Positions 9,082 through 19,564 of a DNA stretch of 64,000 bases are shown here, piece after piece; position 1 is the first letter of the stretch; each line of letters opens with the position of its first letter. Under the pieces are notes generated by a model. It was not told the origin of the DNA. It saw only the letters and a list, made by a program, of their open reading frames with translations, and searched no databases. This DNA comes from JAJPKK01 sp963844635 (GTDB taxonomy: Bacteria > Pseudomonadota > Alphaproteobacteria > Rhizobiales > Xanthobacteraceae). A program made the translations under genes and the position numbers. The stretch lies in assembly GCA_963844635.1 (NCBI GenBank), contig CAWJPD010000008.1, positions 186,001 to 250,000 of the forward strand. The letters are read 5' to 3'.

Positions 9082-10743
9082 TCAGCTCGCTTTCGCCAGC
9101 GGTCTCGGCGACCACACCGAGACAATATTGCGGCCGCGGCGCTTGGCCTCGTAGAGCGCGGCGTCCGCCGCTTCGATCAGTGCCGAAGGACTCTTCGAGT
9201 CGCTGGGCCGGAAGGTTGCAATCCCGATGCTGACGCTGACTAAACCGGATTTGTCGGCGCCGTGCTGAATGCCACGTCGCTCGACCGCTCGCCTCAATCG
9301 CTCCGCCAGGCTGCAGGACTCGGCGCCGCCGACGCCCGCGAGCAGAACGACGAATTCTTCCCCGCCATATCGGGCGACGAACTCGGTTTCGCGCAGTTCC
9401 GCGGCCAGTGTGTCCCCGATCACGCGAAGGCAATTGTCGCCTTCGACATGTCCATGGGTGTCGTTAAACAGCTTGAAATGGTCGACATCCACCATCAGCA
9501 GGCTGATCGGAAGCTCGGGATCAGCGGCGTGCCAAGTCGCGGCAAGGCGCATGTCGAAGCTCCTGCGGTTGGGCAGACCGGAAAGCCCGTCGAGCAGCGC
9601 CAGTTCCTCGAGATGCTGATTGGCCGTACGGAGTTCGCGCTCGCGAGCGGCCAGCTGTTTCGCCATCTCTGCGAGCGCAGCGGCAAGGGGAGCAAATTCC
9701 GCCGTGTAAACATCCCGCGGTGGGGCGGTTTCCATGTCGCCGCGGCCGATGCTTCCGGCCGTTCGGGTGAGAGAACGGATCGGCCTGAGGAACAGCCGCT
9801 CGCCGAGGAATTGCGCAGCCAGCAGGGCGATCAGTCCGGCGACTGCCAACTCGAGATAGGCGAACGAAATGTCGCGGTCGATGCGGCCGAGGACCTCGTG
9901 CTCGTCAATGCCGACGAGAATATGGGCATTGGTGCCGGGCAACTCGTAAAATCCGTAGATGCGCCGAACTCCGTCGAGGCCGGCTCCGGTCAAGGTTCCG
10001 CTGTGTTGCGCCAAGGCGGCGCGGATCAATGGATGACCGGACGCATCTTGGCCTGCGATGCTGCCGCGGGCCGGTCTTTCCGCGACGACGACGCCGTGGC
10101 CATCGATCAGCAGCGCGGACGCCCCGGGGCGGCCTTCGATGAGATCGGCGAAATGTGACACCCACCGCAGCTCGATCGGAGCGGCGATCACGGCGAGCAC
10201 CTTCCCCTCAGGACCGGTTGCGGCGTAGCTCGCCATGATTTCGGGTTCGGCACGAATCCGGCCGACGATTGACTCGCTCAGGACGAAACCGCCTGTTCGT
10301 CGCGCCTCCTGGATATATTCGCGGTCGGAGACGTCGAGACCGACCGCGGATGGTCGCGTGGAACACGAAATCCGGCTGTCGGCTCCGACGATGAAAAGCC
10401 CGGTAATCCACGGCACCTCGTGCGTGAAGCCCGACAGGAATTCGGCGCAGGCGTCCCCGCTTGGCAAAAATTTGGTGTAGGCGTGTCCGACGACCTGCAG
10501 GAGCGAACGTCCGGCATCGATGGTTCGCGATTGCGCCTCGGCACCGCGCTCTGCGAGATCGGCCACTTCGGCTACGGCGCGGGCGACGCGCTCACTGCGC
10601 GCATCTGCCAGCAAACGCACCCGGTCACCCATGAGCGGCACGATGATCATCAGCGCCAGAATCAGGATACGGTTCCGTATGCTGATCCTCGGATTTTTTG
10701 ATCCGGCTGGCGGCCGGGGAACACTGGCGACTTGTGCTGACAT
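9082..10743 (-). CDS. Membrane diguanylate cyclase with periplasmic Cache-like sensor
   Basis: Predicted to make cyclic di-GMP from two GTP in response to an external signal. Layout of the 553 residues: a TM helix (ILILALMIIVPLMG) near residue 25; a periplasmic domain to about 300 with a Cache-like pattern (WITGLFIVGADSRISCST); a second TM helix (LELAVAGLIALLAAQFLG); a HAMP-like linker (RPIRSLTRTAGSIGRGDMET); a short coiled coil; and a GGDEF domain with the intact active site RYGGEEFVVLL. The LDGLSGLPNRRSF entry motif is complete. No inhibitory RxxD is seen five residues before GGEEF. Longer in-frame starts run into the divergent yggS gene, so ATG at 10743 was chosen; 10755 is an alternative. 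Confidence 0.88.
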   Translation of the reverse strand: MSAQVASVPRPPAGSKNPRISIRNRILILALMIIVPLMGDRVRLLADARSERVARAVAEVADLAERGAEAQSRTIDAGRSLLQVVGHAYTKFLPSGDACAEFLSGFTHEVPWITGLFIVGADSRISCSTRPSAVGLDVSDREYIQEARRTGGFVLSESIVGRIRAEPEIMASYAATGPEGKVLAVIAAPIELRWVSHFADLIEGRPGASALLIDGHGVVVAERPARGSIAGQDASGHPLIRAALAQHSGTLTGAGLDGVRRIYGFYELPGTNAHILVGIDEHEVLGRIDRDISFAYLELAVAGLIALLAAQFLGERLFLRPIRSLTRTAGSIGRGDMETAPPRDVYTAEFAPLAAALAEMAKQLAARERELRTANQHLEELALLDGLSGLPNRRSFDMRLAATWHAADPELPISLLMVDVDHFKLFNDTHGHVEGDNCLRVIGDTLAAELRETEFVARYGGEEFVVLLAGVGGAESCSLAERLRRAVERRGIQHGADKSGLVSVSIGIATFRPSDSKSPSALIEAADAALYEAKRRGRNIVSVWSPRPLAKAS

Positions 10744-10847
10744 TCGTGGACGCATCCCGAATGCAGGTGTAGCGAAGAAGGGTGAAGAGCCGCTCCGGCA
10801 AGTCGATAAAGTTTTAGGGGTGTCTCTTGCTTTCGCGGGTCTTCGCG

Positions 10848-11597
10848 ATGGTCGCATTTTGTGACGAACCTTGTGACGCAGCAGCGCCGCCCCCTGTTCC
10901 GGCGGCGTTTGCGGCGGTGCGCGACAGGATCGCAGCCGCATGCCGGGACGCCGGGCGCGATTGCGCCGGCGTGACCCTCGTTGCGATTTCGAAGACGTTC
11001 GGTGCACAAGCCGTTAAGCCGATCATTGCGGCGGGTCAAAAAGTATTCGGTGAAAATCGCGTGAACGAGGCCGGCGCGAAATGGCCGGCACTGCGCTACC
11101 GCCATCCCGATATTGAACTCCACCTCGTCGGTCGGCTGCAATCGAACAAGGTGCGCGACGCACTCCGTCTGTTCGATGTCATACATTCGGTGGATCGACC
11201 AAGCCTCTGTGCCGCATTGGCGAAAGAGATCGGACACCGTGGACGCGCGCCCGTGCTGCTTGTTGAGATCAATACTGGGGGGGAGCCGCAAAAGGCCGGC
11301 GTGCAGCCGGAGCACGCCAATTCCTTCATCACGACATGCCGGGCCACCTATGGGCTCGAGATCGCCGGCCTGATGTGCATACCACCGCTCGACGAGCCGC
11401 CGGCGCCGCACTTTGCATTGGCGGCAAAGATTGCGCGGCGCAATGGATTGAAGCTGCTGTCAATGGGCATGAGCGCCGATTACGCGCTGGCGATCCGGTT
11501 TGGCGCCACCCATGTCCGGGTCGGCACCGCAATTTTCGGGTCACGCCGGCAGTTCGCCGCCGGCCAGCCGGCTGAGGGTTCCCGCGAAAATAACTGA
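10848..11597 (+). CDS. yggS: YggS-family pyridoxal 5'-phosphate homeostasis protein
   Basis: A cytoplasmic PLP-binding protein with a single-domain alanine-racemase-like TIM barrel that buffers free PLP; it has no known catalytic activity. The PLP lysine lies in TLVAISKTFGA, followed by FGENRVNEAGAKW and the HLVGRLQSNKVRDA signature, all conserved in the family. The phosphate-binding end is SMGMSADYALAIRFGATHVR with VGTAIFG. Length is 249 residues. Start: ATG at 10848 is preferred to a TTG at 10827. It is divergent from the cyclase, with about 100 bases for both promoters. Confidence 0.92.
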   Translation: MVAFCDEPCDAAAPPPVPAAFAAVRDRIAAACRDAGRDCAGVTLVAISKTFGAQAVKPIIAAGQKVFGENRVNEAGAKWPALRYRHPDIELHLVGRLQSNKVRDALRLFDVIHSVDRPSLCAALAKEIGHRGRAPVLLVEINTGGEPQKAGVQPEHANSFITTCRATYGLEIAGLMCIPPLDEPPAPHFALAAKIARRNGLKLLSMGMSADYALAIRFGATHVRVGTAIFGSRRQFAAGQPAEGSRENN

Positions 11598-12067
11598 TTC
11601 GCCAATGCGCCGTTCGCCGCACCAGCGTGATGGTTTCTGCCAACTCCGAAGCCGTTATCTCGCGGGTTCCCCAACGCCTGATCTCCAAAAGCTGGAGACC
11701 TTGCGGACCGGTCGTGCGGAAATCAGAAGAAGCGGACCGGAAGGTGCTTCAAGATGAACGCACTGCGCTACTGTTCTGGCACTAACAAAAGGAATTCCCC
11801 GCGGCTCGGATCGGGGCGTGTGTCTGGGCATGACGACGCCGTCGCAGGTCCAACTTTCTCCCGAGGATCGGGCGGAACTGGAAGACTGGGTGGCGTGGTT
11901 GAGATGACCGTTCACGAGAAGGCGCCGGCAGGGATGTACTGGCCCACTGTGACCTTGTCAGAGGCGATACTTCGACGTGCCGGCGTGGCCGCACCGAGCG
12001 AGCGGTTAGGTTTTCTTAACTATAAATCGTTACGCCGGCTTAACACCCGTGCTCAGCCGGATTGCAG
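11598..12067. other. Intergenic region between yggS and the export lipoprotein
   Basis: About 470 bases without a convincing intact gene. It includes a 25-codon stretch at 11830-11907 that resembles the N-terminus of IS630-type transposases. The rest shows nothing recognisable; the A+T-richer end near 12010-12040 may hold the promoter of the next gene. Confidence 0.5.
11830..11907 (+). pseudogene. Possible IS630-family transposase N-terminal remnant
   Basis: ATG to TGA encodes 25 residues including VQLSPEDRAELEDWV. IS630-family transposases commonly start with a similar (I/V)xLSPEERAELExLV segment. Nothing downstream continues the transposase in any frame, so if the resemblance is real this is only a scar. 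The match is short and could be chance. Confidence 0.3.
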
Positions 12068-12669
12068 ATGCGGCACTTCCGTCATTTGGTAGTTATGATT
12101 GCGGCGGCGGCGGTGTCGAGCTGCATCACCCTCCTGCCACCCGACGGGGTATTGGCGCCGGGGGCCCCTTTGGGACGCCGGTCGGGCTGATCCCGGAATC
12201 CGGTGCGGACGCTGCCTACACGCTCGATACCGGCGACCGGCTGCGTGTGGTCGTGTTCGGTCAGGACGCTCTCAGCAATATCTACGCGGTCGATCCCGCC
12301 GGCAACGTCACACTGCCGTTGATTGGACCTGTCAAGGCGCGTGAACGCACCACGACGCAGGTGTCCGAGGCCATCGTGACTCGCCTGCGGCAGGGCTTTT
12401 TGCGTGATCCCCATGTGGCCGTCGAGGTCGAAGCCTTTCGCCCCTTCTTCATCCTGGGCGAAGTGATTTTTCCAGGGCAGTATCCGTACGTGCCCAATAT
12501 GACGGCTGAGACCGCGGTCGCCATTGCCGGCGGGTTTGCCCCGCGCGCCTTCCGCTACAATGTCGAGGTGAGCCGGCTGAATGACAGGACCATGGTGCGA
12601 CTGACCCTGCCGCTCACATCGATGCTTCGTCCCGGCGACACCGTCACTGTATCCGAGCGCTGGTTTTGA
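12068..12669 (+). CDS. Polysaccharide export (Wza-like) lipoprotein, frameshifted
   Basis: A periplasmic/outer-membrane protein with the Poly_export and SLBB arrangement of capsule and exopolysaccharide exporters. ATG at 12068 gives a lipoprotein signal (LVVMIAAAAVSSC, Cys near residue 19). About 100 bases later, in the run GGGGGCCCCTTTGGG, the frame changes. The rest reads YTLDTGDRLRVVVFGQD, AVDPAGNVTLPLIGPV and FILGEVIFPGQYPYVPN, the classic export-protein motifs, and ends with LRPGDTVTVSERWF. Repaired length is about 200 residues, the short rhizobial type. No polymerase or glycosyltransferase genes are adjacent, so its export partner lies elsewhere. One lost base explains the break. Confidence 0.8.
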
Positions 12670-12682
12670 CCGAAGGCCCGCA

Positions 12683-13109
12683 TCATTCACGCTGTCCCTC
12701 TGGTCGTTCATCCGGACATTCGAAGACTTCGAGTTGGAGCGGCAACATGGCGCCGAACCAGGCGGCGTGCGCGGTATGGTCGGTGTAGTCATTACCGGTT
12801 TCGGGATGCAGCAGAACGGTGAGACCCTCCCGAATTCAGCATCAACCAAGGCACAAACGCAGCCAACATCTGGCACGGAAAGGCGATCTGAAACATCGAT
12901 TGGGGGTGCGGCCCCACAGGCGCATCGTGCCACCGTCCCAGCCGGGCAAGCGGGAATTCGGCGGCGACGCGTTTCCGCAACCGCTCGGCGTGGCCGCGGC
13001 TTGCGGCCGGATCGTAATAGATGTGGGCGTGATAGAGGGTGATCGCGTTCGCGTCCTTGGCGCCGCCTGCCGAGGCGCCCTGCGCATGGGCGGATATGGA
13101 AGAGGACAT
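12683..13109 (-). CDS. DOPA 4,5-dioxygenase-family protein, frameshifted
   Basis: A small cytosolic protein resembling the DOPA 4,5-dioxygenase / aromatic ring-cleaving dioxygenase family. Visible motifs are TLYHAHIYYDP at the N-terminus, FPLARLGRWHDAPVGPHP in the middle, and, in the next frame, GLTVLLHPETGNDYTDHT and AAWFGAMLPLQLEVFE. The His-rich positions (YHAH, GPHP, LHPET) are the likely metal ligands. One extra T near 12835 explains the shift; removing it gives MLNREGLTVLLHPETG, a seamless family match. Repaired length is about 140 residues. It converges on the polysaccharide-export gene. Confidence 0.78.
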
Positions 13110-13165
13110 CGGGCGTCTGTCTCCATGAAGAGAGGCGCGGCCAACATGCCGTTGCCCCGGCACCA

Positions 13166-13265
13166 GCGCATGATCCCGAAAAGTTGCAGACTTTTCGGAC
13201 AAGACCATGTGCAAAATCAAAAGCCATCGAGGGGGAGCGATTAAGGCCGAATGCATCGCTCTCGA
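13166..13265 (+). repeat. Two-hairpin intergenic repeat, copy 2
   Basis: Hairpin A reads GCATGATC then CCGAAAAGTTGCAGACTTTT and closes with GACCATG. Hairpin B is degenerate (GAGGGGGAGCGATTAA against GAATGCATCGCTCTC). It lies between the dioxygenase-like gene and the end of the Bug receptor gene. Confidence 0.88.
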
Positions 13266-13269
13266 GAGC

Positions 13270-14268
13270 TCAATTGCCGATCTGGTCCGCCATGCTCTTG
13301 AGCAGTGGGGCGAGACGCTCGGTGTCGCGGCGAATCTGCGCGTCGAAATCGTCAGGCCCGACATGACGCGGCTGAATTCCCTGACCGATGAGTTGTTCCA
13401 CCAATTCGGGGTCATCGCCCGCGCCGGCGATTGCGGTGTCAAGAATCTGCAACACCGCCTTCGGCGTCCTTGCGGGCGCGAGAAAACCATACCAGGTGGC
13501 ATATTCATAATCGATGCCCGCGGAGCGTGCCGTCGGCACCGCAACGGGACGGCGCATCGGCCGCAGCGAGGACACCGCGAGAGCAAGGAGCTTGCCGTCC
13601 TGGAGCATGGGCAGCGTGAAGGCGGCGGGGGCAAAGGTCACCTGGACCCGTCCGGCTACGAGATCGCCGATCAGCGCCGACCCCGTTTTGTAGGGCACGT
13701 GCACCATATCGATGGCCGCTTGCCTCGCGAAATAGGCGCCGGCGAGATGGGTTGCGGTCCCGATCCCCGCGGAGGCGTAGTTGATCCTGCCGGGCGCGGC
13801 CTTGGCGAGATCGACGAAGGCATCAAGACGCGATACGCCGAGCGAGCGCGGCACCACGACGAGGGCCGCCGCTTCGCCGATCTCGGATACCCCGGCGAAA
13901 TCATGCACCGGATCGAACGGCACATTGCGGTTCAGCAAGCCGAGGATTTCGTGCCCCGAGTTTGCGACCAGAAGCGTGTAGCCGTCGGCGGCTGCCGTCG
14001 CTACGGCCTGCGCGGCGATGAGCCCGCCCGCACCGGGACGGTTCGAGACGATGACCTGCTGATGCAGCCGCCGCGACAGCCGCTCGCCATAGAGGCGCGC
14101 GAGAATGTCGATCGTCGTGCCGGGCGCGAGCGGCGCGATCAGCGTGATCGTGTTGGACGGGTACCGGTCCTGCGCGACGACCTCGCGAACAGACCCAATG
14201 AACACGACATGGACGGCCGCAAGCGCAAGGGCGGCAACTCGAAGGGGGCCTATGGCTTCTGCCGACAT
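13270..14268 (-). CDS. Tripartite tricarboxylate transporter (Bug) solute receptor
   Basis: A secreted periplasmic binding protein of about 332 residues of the Bug/TctC family, which binds small carboxylates. A Sec signal (VAALALAAVHVVFIGSVREVVAQ) precedes the mature start DRYPSNTITLIAPLAPGTTIDI, which contains the family's first ligand-binding loop. The second conserved element is NRPGAGGLIAAQAVA, followed by NYASAGIGTATHLAGAYFA, the carboxylate-pinning loop. The start at 14268 keeps the signal peptide compact; an upstream Arg-rich extension to 14337 is unlikely. No membrane components (TctA, TctB) are adjacent, so this is an orphan receptor, common for the family. Its ligand cannot be read from the sequence. 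Confidence 0.88.
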   Translation of the reverse strand: MSAEAIGPLRVAALALAAVHVVFIGSVREVVAQDRYPSNTITLIAPLAPGTTIDILARLYGERLSRRLHQQVIVSNRPGAGGLIAAQAVATAAADGYTLLVANSGHEILGLLNRNVPFDPVHDFAGVSEIGEAAALVVVPRSLGVSRLDAFVDLAKAAPGRINYASAGIGTATHLAGAYFARQAAIDMVHVPYKTGSALIGDLVAGRVQVTFAPAAFTLPMLQDGKLLALAVSSLRPMRRPVAVPTARSAGIDYEYATWYGFLAPARTPKAVLQILDTAIAGAGDDPELVEQLIGQGIQPRHVGPDDFDAQIRRDTERLAPLLKSMADQIGN

Positions 14269-14338
14269 GGCGCGGTGCCATCCTGTATCATCGCTCAAAA
14301 GCAGCGAACGCCGCCGCCGGCGCAGGCGCTGCACCACC

Positions 14339-14845
14339 TTACCTCCCCTTCATGGCAATGCGGCGACCGGCGGCTTCCGGCATCGGCAATCGCGAATGGG
14401 ACGTCTTCATATCGGCAAGGCGCGCGGCAACGGCTTCCGGGAAGGGCGCGGTTCGCTTGCAGCTCATGTCGACATGAAGGGACATGTTTTCCGAGGTTGC
14501 CGAGACCCAGCCTTCTTCGGCGTGAAACAACTGCTCGAAATAGTGAAGGCGCCTGTCGTCGTAATCGATGAGCTGAAAGGTGACGCGGACGGGATCGCCG
14601 GCATGCAGTTCACGCAGGAAACGGACATGGACTTCGGCGGTGAATACCGAATGACGGCGGGACGCCAGGTAGCTCGCACCAACACCGATCAGGTCGTAGG
14701 TTTCATCCACCGCGCGATCGAACAGCACGTTGTAGTAGGCCATGTTCAGATGGCCGTTGTAGTCGATCCATTGCGGCTCCACTTTCATGACCGAAGACAC
14801 GAAAGGCGCGAAGAAAAGCGGTGCGAATTCGAAACGATCAAGCAT
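14339..14845 (-). CDS. Hot-dog fold acyl-CoA thioesterase
   Basis: A 168-residue cytosolic protein with the 4-hydroxybenzoyl-CoA/YbgC-type hot-dog motif WIDYNGHLNMAYYNVLFDRA, in which Asp-Tyr-Asn-Gly-His is the catalytic loop. Later conserved parts are RRHSVFTAEVHVRFLRELHAG and EGWVSATSENMSLHVD. It resembles the thioesterase-like proteins linked to carnitine and betaine CoA metabolism, but no carnitine genes are adjacent, so the substrate is undetermined. It lies 70 bases upstream of the Bug receptor on the same strand and may be co-transcribed with it. Confidence 0.85.
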   Translation of the reverse strand: MLDRFEFAPLFFAPFVSSVMKVEPQWIDYNGHLNMAYYNVLFDRAVDETYDLIGVGASYLASRRHSVFTAEVHVRFLRELHAGDPVRVTFQLIDYDDRRLHYFEQLFHAEEGWVSATSENMSLHVDMSCKRTAPFPEAVAARLADMKTSHSRLPMPEAAGRRIAMKGR

Positions 14846-15425
14846 GCGGTGCCCCGGTTCGCGCCGTTATCGCTGTCCGCGCCCATTCCGCTGCCCCAAG
14901 GCATTATGCCCACAATCCCATGGATGTCGCGCCAATTCGCTCCAGCGCGGTCAATTTGGAGGGTCGCGAAACAGAGCAGGTCCCGGCTCATCCCGGTCGC
15001 TGGTCTAAACAGCGAACCGCGCAAAAAATGCCGGGCACGTTCTCTCGCGGGCGGCTTGGCAACGCATTCGCCTCAAGTGATCGAAGTCGAGGGAACGTAC
15101 GCGGAGTCATATAATTGCCGCCAAGATCAGGCCAATGGGGACCCTGCGCGCAACTGAAGGGCGGATGCCAAAGCCTGGGCCCCGTCGGCATATGATTTGC
15201 CTTTCGTGATGATGGTCTCGGCTGGCGTCTCATTGCATCTCGCGTAATGCCTGCGTCGAGTCGCAAGTCCGATGGGCGGCCGACGGGCTGCGACCGCCGA
15301 TGAGGCGATGTGAGCGAACGCCATGCGACCTCGTGTGTGTTGATTCGGCGCGTTTATGCCGGCAGAACGGGTGGTTCCAAAAATGTACCAAAACGTGTCA
15401 TGTTGACCCGATTCGGAGCACGTCG
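14846..15425. other. Intergenic region before asmA
   Basis: About 580 bases. The reading frames that cross it show no family resemblance and no good ribosome-binding site. Divergent promoters for the thioesterase and the AsmA gene should lie here; none could be fixed with confidence. Confidence 0.45.
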
Positions 15426-18400
15426 GTGCAGTCCACGCTTTTAACCATTGGTATTGCAATTATTTTTGCGCTGCTCGCGGCGCTGATCGGTCCCCTGTTC
15501 ATTGATTGGGAGGGCTATCGCTCAACCGTTGAAGCCGAGGCAAGCCGGGTGTTCGGCGCGACGGTCAACGTGACCGGTCCGATCGAAGTCCGGCTGTTGC
15601 CGACCCCGTCGGCAAAGCTCGCCGGTGTGGAATTGCGAGGCACCGAGTTCGCGGCAGCCGGTTACGGTCCAGCAGATCGCGATGGAATTCAGTCTTGCGC
15701 ATTTGTTGCGAGGCGAAATCCACGCAAATGAGGTCGCAATCGAAGGCGCCGAGCCTCAGCGCCGCATTGGACGGCGACGGCCATGTTCGGGTGCCGCTCG
15801 CGCAGCTTGGATTTTCTCCGGACCGGCTCGCCATCGATCGTCTCGCGGTGGAAAATGGGCGGGTCCGGCTTGACGATACCGCAAGCGGCAATTCCATCGT
15901 TCTGGAACACGTCACCTTCAACGGCGAGGTCCGCTCGCTCGCCGGCCCGTTCAAAGCCGAGGGCAGTTTCGTGGCGGCGGGCGAGCAGTTTGCGTTCCGC
16001 CTGGCGGCAGGCCACTTGGGCGACGATGGGGCAATGAAGCTGCGGCTCGGCATCGATCCCGAGGAGCGGGCCGTGACTCTTGAGACCGAGGGCACGCTGC
16101 GGGTCGACGAAGGTCGCCCGAGCTTTGAGGGCGATATGACCCTGTCGCGCGTGGTCGGCAAGGCGACGGGCGGCGGACGGCCGACTTACAAGGAACCGTG
16201 GAAGCTCACCGGCAAGGTCAAAGCCACCGCCGCGAGCGCCCGCGTTGCGCAATTCGATCTGCAGTATGGACCGGATGTCCGCGCGATCCACGGCACGGGA
16301 TCGGCCGAAATGCATTTCGGCCGCGACCCGCGGATTGCGACAACACTTTCGGTGCGGCAGATCGATGTCGATCGCGTTTTTGGCAACCCGGGAGGAAAGC
16401 AGCTGCCGTTGGAAATGGCGAAAGCTCTCCTCGACGATAGCCGCGCCAGCTCGGCTCTGCCGGACGTCCCAGATTCATCTTGACGTCGCTCTCGACAACG
16501 TCACCTTGGCCGGCGCCACTTTGACTTCCGTTCACGCCAATGTCGAGCACACGCCGATCGGCTGGAACGTGGCTGCACTCGACCTCAGACTCCGGGCGCA
16601 ACCACGCTGCATGCGGTCGGCAAAGTTGCGACGACGGGAGGCCAGCTCGGCTTCTCCGGCCCCGTGAAGATCGATTCGAGCGATCCCTCCCTTCTGTTTG
16701 GCTGGCTTGAAGGACAGAGCGGCGCCGGCCGAGTTCCCCTCGGGCGGATGAGCGGAAGCGGAACGGTGGCGCTCGGCAGCGAGCGTGTCGCGGTGGAGGA
16801 GCTTCGCGCCGAGATCGACGGCAAGACCTTGCAAGGCAAGCTGTCCTATCGTTTCGCATCGGACACCGCGCCGGCACGCATCGAGGCCGCGCTCGCTGCC
16901 AGCGAGATCGACTTTAATCGCGCCATCGCTCTCGGCAATGCGGTGTTCGGGCCGACGAATTTCACCCGCCCGGGCGAGGTCAAGCTCGCTCTCGACCTCG
17001 GCCATGCGAGCTATTCGGGCATCGAGGCAAAGAATGCCCGTGCCGTGCTCGCCTTTGATTCATCCGGATTGAAGATCGACCAGCTGTCGATTGCGAATGT
17101 CGGCGATGCGGCGATCGTGGCCAGCGGTCATGTCGAGACGATCGGGGACGCTGCGCGCGGTTCGATCAAAATGTCAGTTGCAACGCCGCGGCTTGCCCCT
17201 CTGGTGACCTTGGCCGACACCTTCTTCCCCGACGCGGTGGACCCGCTGCGCCGGCTTGGGGAGCGGGTGTCCGATGTTTCGCTGAGCGGCACGCTCGACT
17301 TCGAGCCGCGCCCCGCGAACGGGGTTGGCACGCAAACTGCTACTCTCAAGCTGTCTGGCAAGGTCGCAGGAAATGGCGTGACGCTCAAGGCCAACGCCAC
17401 CGGCGAGCTGGGGTCACTTTCCAAAGCGGCGCTGCGGGTCGAAGGGCGCCTCGACGGGCCACAGGCCGGCCCGCTTGCCGCAATGTTGGGCCTCGATACG
17501 CTGGTTAACGCGGACGCTCGGCCAGCTTCCACGACGCTGTTTGCGGAAGGGCATGCGGACAGCGGGTTCCGGGTCGAGGGGCATTTCGCCGGCAGCAATG
17601 TCGATGCCTCGGCAAGCGGCAATCTGTCCGTTATGGGCGCCGGTACGCTCGACGTCACATTGCGGGCAGCCGATGCACGGCTGCCGCGTCGAGGTCCCGG
17701 TGCCTTGGTGCCGGTGGATTTGCGCGCGCACGTCGAGATCGGTGGCGAGACCGTGAACCTGATCGGCCTGTCCGGCAAGATTGCCGGTTCCGATGTCAAG
17801 GGCCAACTCCTGCTTGGCCTCGACCCGCCGCTACAGGTCAATGGCCGAATCGAAGCCGATCAGCTCGACGGCGCGGCGCTGATAGGTCTGCTGACCGGGG
17901 CGCCGGCGAACAGCGCGGCGTCGACATGGTGGTCCGCTGAGCCTTTCGGTCAACCGTCCGTGCCGGCGATGGAGGGGGCGGTCGAATTTCGTGTCGGCAA
18001 TGTGAGCTGGCCCGGCATCCTCGTCGCCCGCACGTTCGCCGGGACGTTGCATCTCAAGCCGTCAGGCTTTTCTCTGACCGGCGTTACCGGAAAGGTCGCC
18101 GACGGGCAGCTCTCGCTCGACGCCCAGGTGCGGCGCGACGCGGGGGGCGTGTCGCTCGGCTCGCATGTCGAGCTCAGCAAGGCTGATATGCCGGCATTGT
18201 TCGCCAGCGCGTTACGGGTCCCGGCTTCGGGCCGCGTGACGATTGCGGCCGATCTCCAGGGCCAGGGCATGAGCCCCGCCTCGCTGATGGGGGCGCTAAC
18301 CGGCGCCGGTACCATCGAAGCAGAGCGTTTCGAAATCGCCGGCCTCGACCCCAATGCGATCGATGCCACGATTGGCGCACTGGAACGCGATCACGCGCTT

Positions 18401-18823
18401 GCGTCCAATCCGAGCCGGCTCGCCCAGTTTGCCGGCACGGCGCTCGACGCTGGGCGGCTGAAACTTGCTGGCGCGATCGCATCGTTTACGATCTCCAGCG
18501 GACGGGCCCAGCTAATCCGATTCGCGACCCCGACACCGAATTTCGATATTGGCGGCTCGATTTCGGTCGGCCTCACAGACGGCCAAATCGACATGCGTCT
18601 CGAAATGAAAGGGCCGCAGCGCCAAAACGCCCTTTCGGGCGAACGACCGCAAATGACTGTCGCGCTGAAAGGACCGCTCGGCGCGCCGCGCCGCAGCGCC
18701 GATGTCGGTCCCCTCGTCAATTGGGTGACGATGCAACGCGTCGAGCAGGAGGCGCGTCACCTCGAAGAAGCCGAAAAAACGCGCAGTCGCATCGAAGACG
18801 CCATCGAAGCGCTGCGCCGGTAA
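15426..18823 (+). CDS. AsmA-family outer-membrane biogenesis protein, frameshifted
   Basis: A large inner-membrane-anchored periplasmic protein (about 1,130 residues repaired) of the AsmA/TamB-like bridge family implicated in lipid and outer-membrane assembly. A GTG at 15426 starts QSTLLTIGIAIIFALLAALI, one TM anchor, then GPLFIDWEGYRSTVEAEASR, the AsmA N-terminal signature. The long body is repetitive beta-strand sequence. The C-terminus has the AsmA_2 end (DGQIDMRLEMKGP) and a final coiled-coil tail (RVEQEARHLEEAEKTRSRIE). Breaks lie near 15662, 15752, 16468 and 16592: three single-base insertions and one deletion. Each repair restores continuous family-like sequence (for example AAAVTVQQIAMEF). 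Four breaks in 950 bases and none in the following 2.1 kb point to local sequence error. Confidence 0.85.
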
Positions 18824-18882
18824 TCCGGTCCCTCGTGCGCGTCCGTTGAATGTGGCCCGCCCGAGCGGGGATGCAGCGAGGG

Positions 18883-19455
18883 TCAGTCGAGCTGGGGGGT
18901 TTCGAGCTGGACGGCACCGGATTGTGCCGGTGTCGGCGCGAAGGCGACAGAATCAACAAAGCGATCAGGATCGGGAGAAGCCTTGTTGCCGTTCGGCGGA
19001 ACGATCGCCTCGAACGTGATCAGCTTACCTCGGTTGAAAAAGAACACGCCGGTTGCGCGGCCCTTATTTTCGGGCAGGTCCGTCACGATCTTGCGACCAT
19101 AGACGGCATCCTTGCCCGATCCGACTTTGGCAACGGTGTCCGACACCGGCGCCTTTCGGTTCAAAAACATATATTCGCGTTCGCCGAGGAGGGTGGCACC
19201 TTCCGCCTGAGATTGGTGGAAGCTCATGATCGTCACCCTGTATTCGATATTGTCGTCCATGGAACGGTACGTGATGGTCTGTCGGGGTCCGGCAATCTCG
19301 CCGCGGAAGGTGCCGATGCTCGCCTTGACATCCCCCGGCGCCTGGAAGGAAATCCCCAAGTCCTTGTTCACATAGGTTTTCCACGCGGCCTGCGCCGGCA
19401 TCGTCACCATCAGCATGGCGGCGCCCGCCATCGCCAGCAGTCCCGAATTGTGCAT
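18883..19455 (-). CDS. Periplasmic protein of unknown function, tandem paralogue B
   Basis: The 190-residue product has a Sec signal (LLAMAGAAMLMVTMPAQAAW, cleavage after AQA) and mature sequence AWKTYVNKDLGISFQAPGDV. It shares with the gene upstream the pattern AW..Y, a G(I/F).F.APG core, IAGPR, DD.IEY, a GE.EY(M/L)F stretch and RFVDS near the end. The repeated beta-rich layout suggests a single small domain. ATG at 19455 is preceded by a strong GGGAGGA site. No known family was recognised. The pair is probably one operon, separated by about 110 bases. Confidence 0.72.
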   Translation of the reverse strand: MHNSGLLAMAGAAMLMVTMPAQAAWKTYVNKDLGISFQAPGDVKASIGTFRGEIAGPRQTITYRSMDDNIEYRVTIMSFHQSQAEGATLLGEREYMFLNRKAPVSDTVAKVGSGKDAVYGRKIVTDLPENKGRATGVFFFNRGKLITFEAIVPPNGNKASPDPDRFVDSVAFAPTPAQSGAVQLETPQLD

Positions 19456-19564
19456 CAGATCCTCCCAGAGTTTGCTGCGCCTCTGCCGGCTGCCGGGGTG
19501 TCGGTTGCGCTTTCCACGCACGAGGCGCCACAGTCGCCGCTGTCGGCCGCCCTCAAAGGTTCGA

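Noticed and set aside
10744..11007. Longer N-terminus for the diguanylate cyclase
   Set aside because: It would overlap the start of yggS by about 160 bases and is Arg/Pro-rich without family character.
12792..13634. 280-residue minus-strand ORF joining the DOPA-dioxygenase-like protein to upstream sequence
   Set aside because: Its first 175 codons cross a repeat copy and the antisense of the Bug receptor gene; the real start is ATG 13109.
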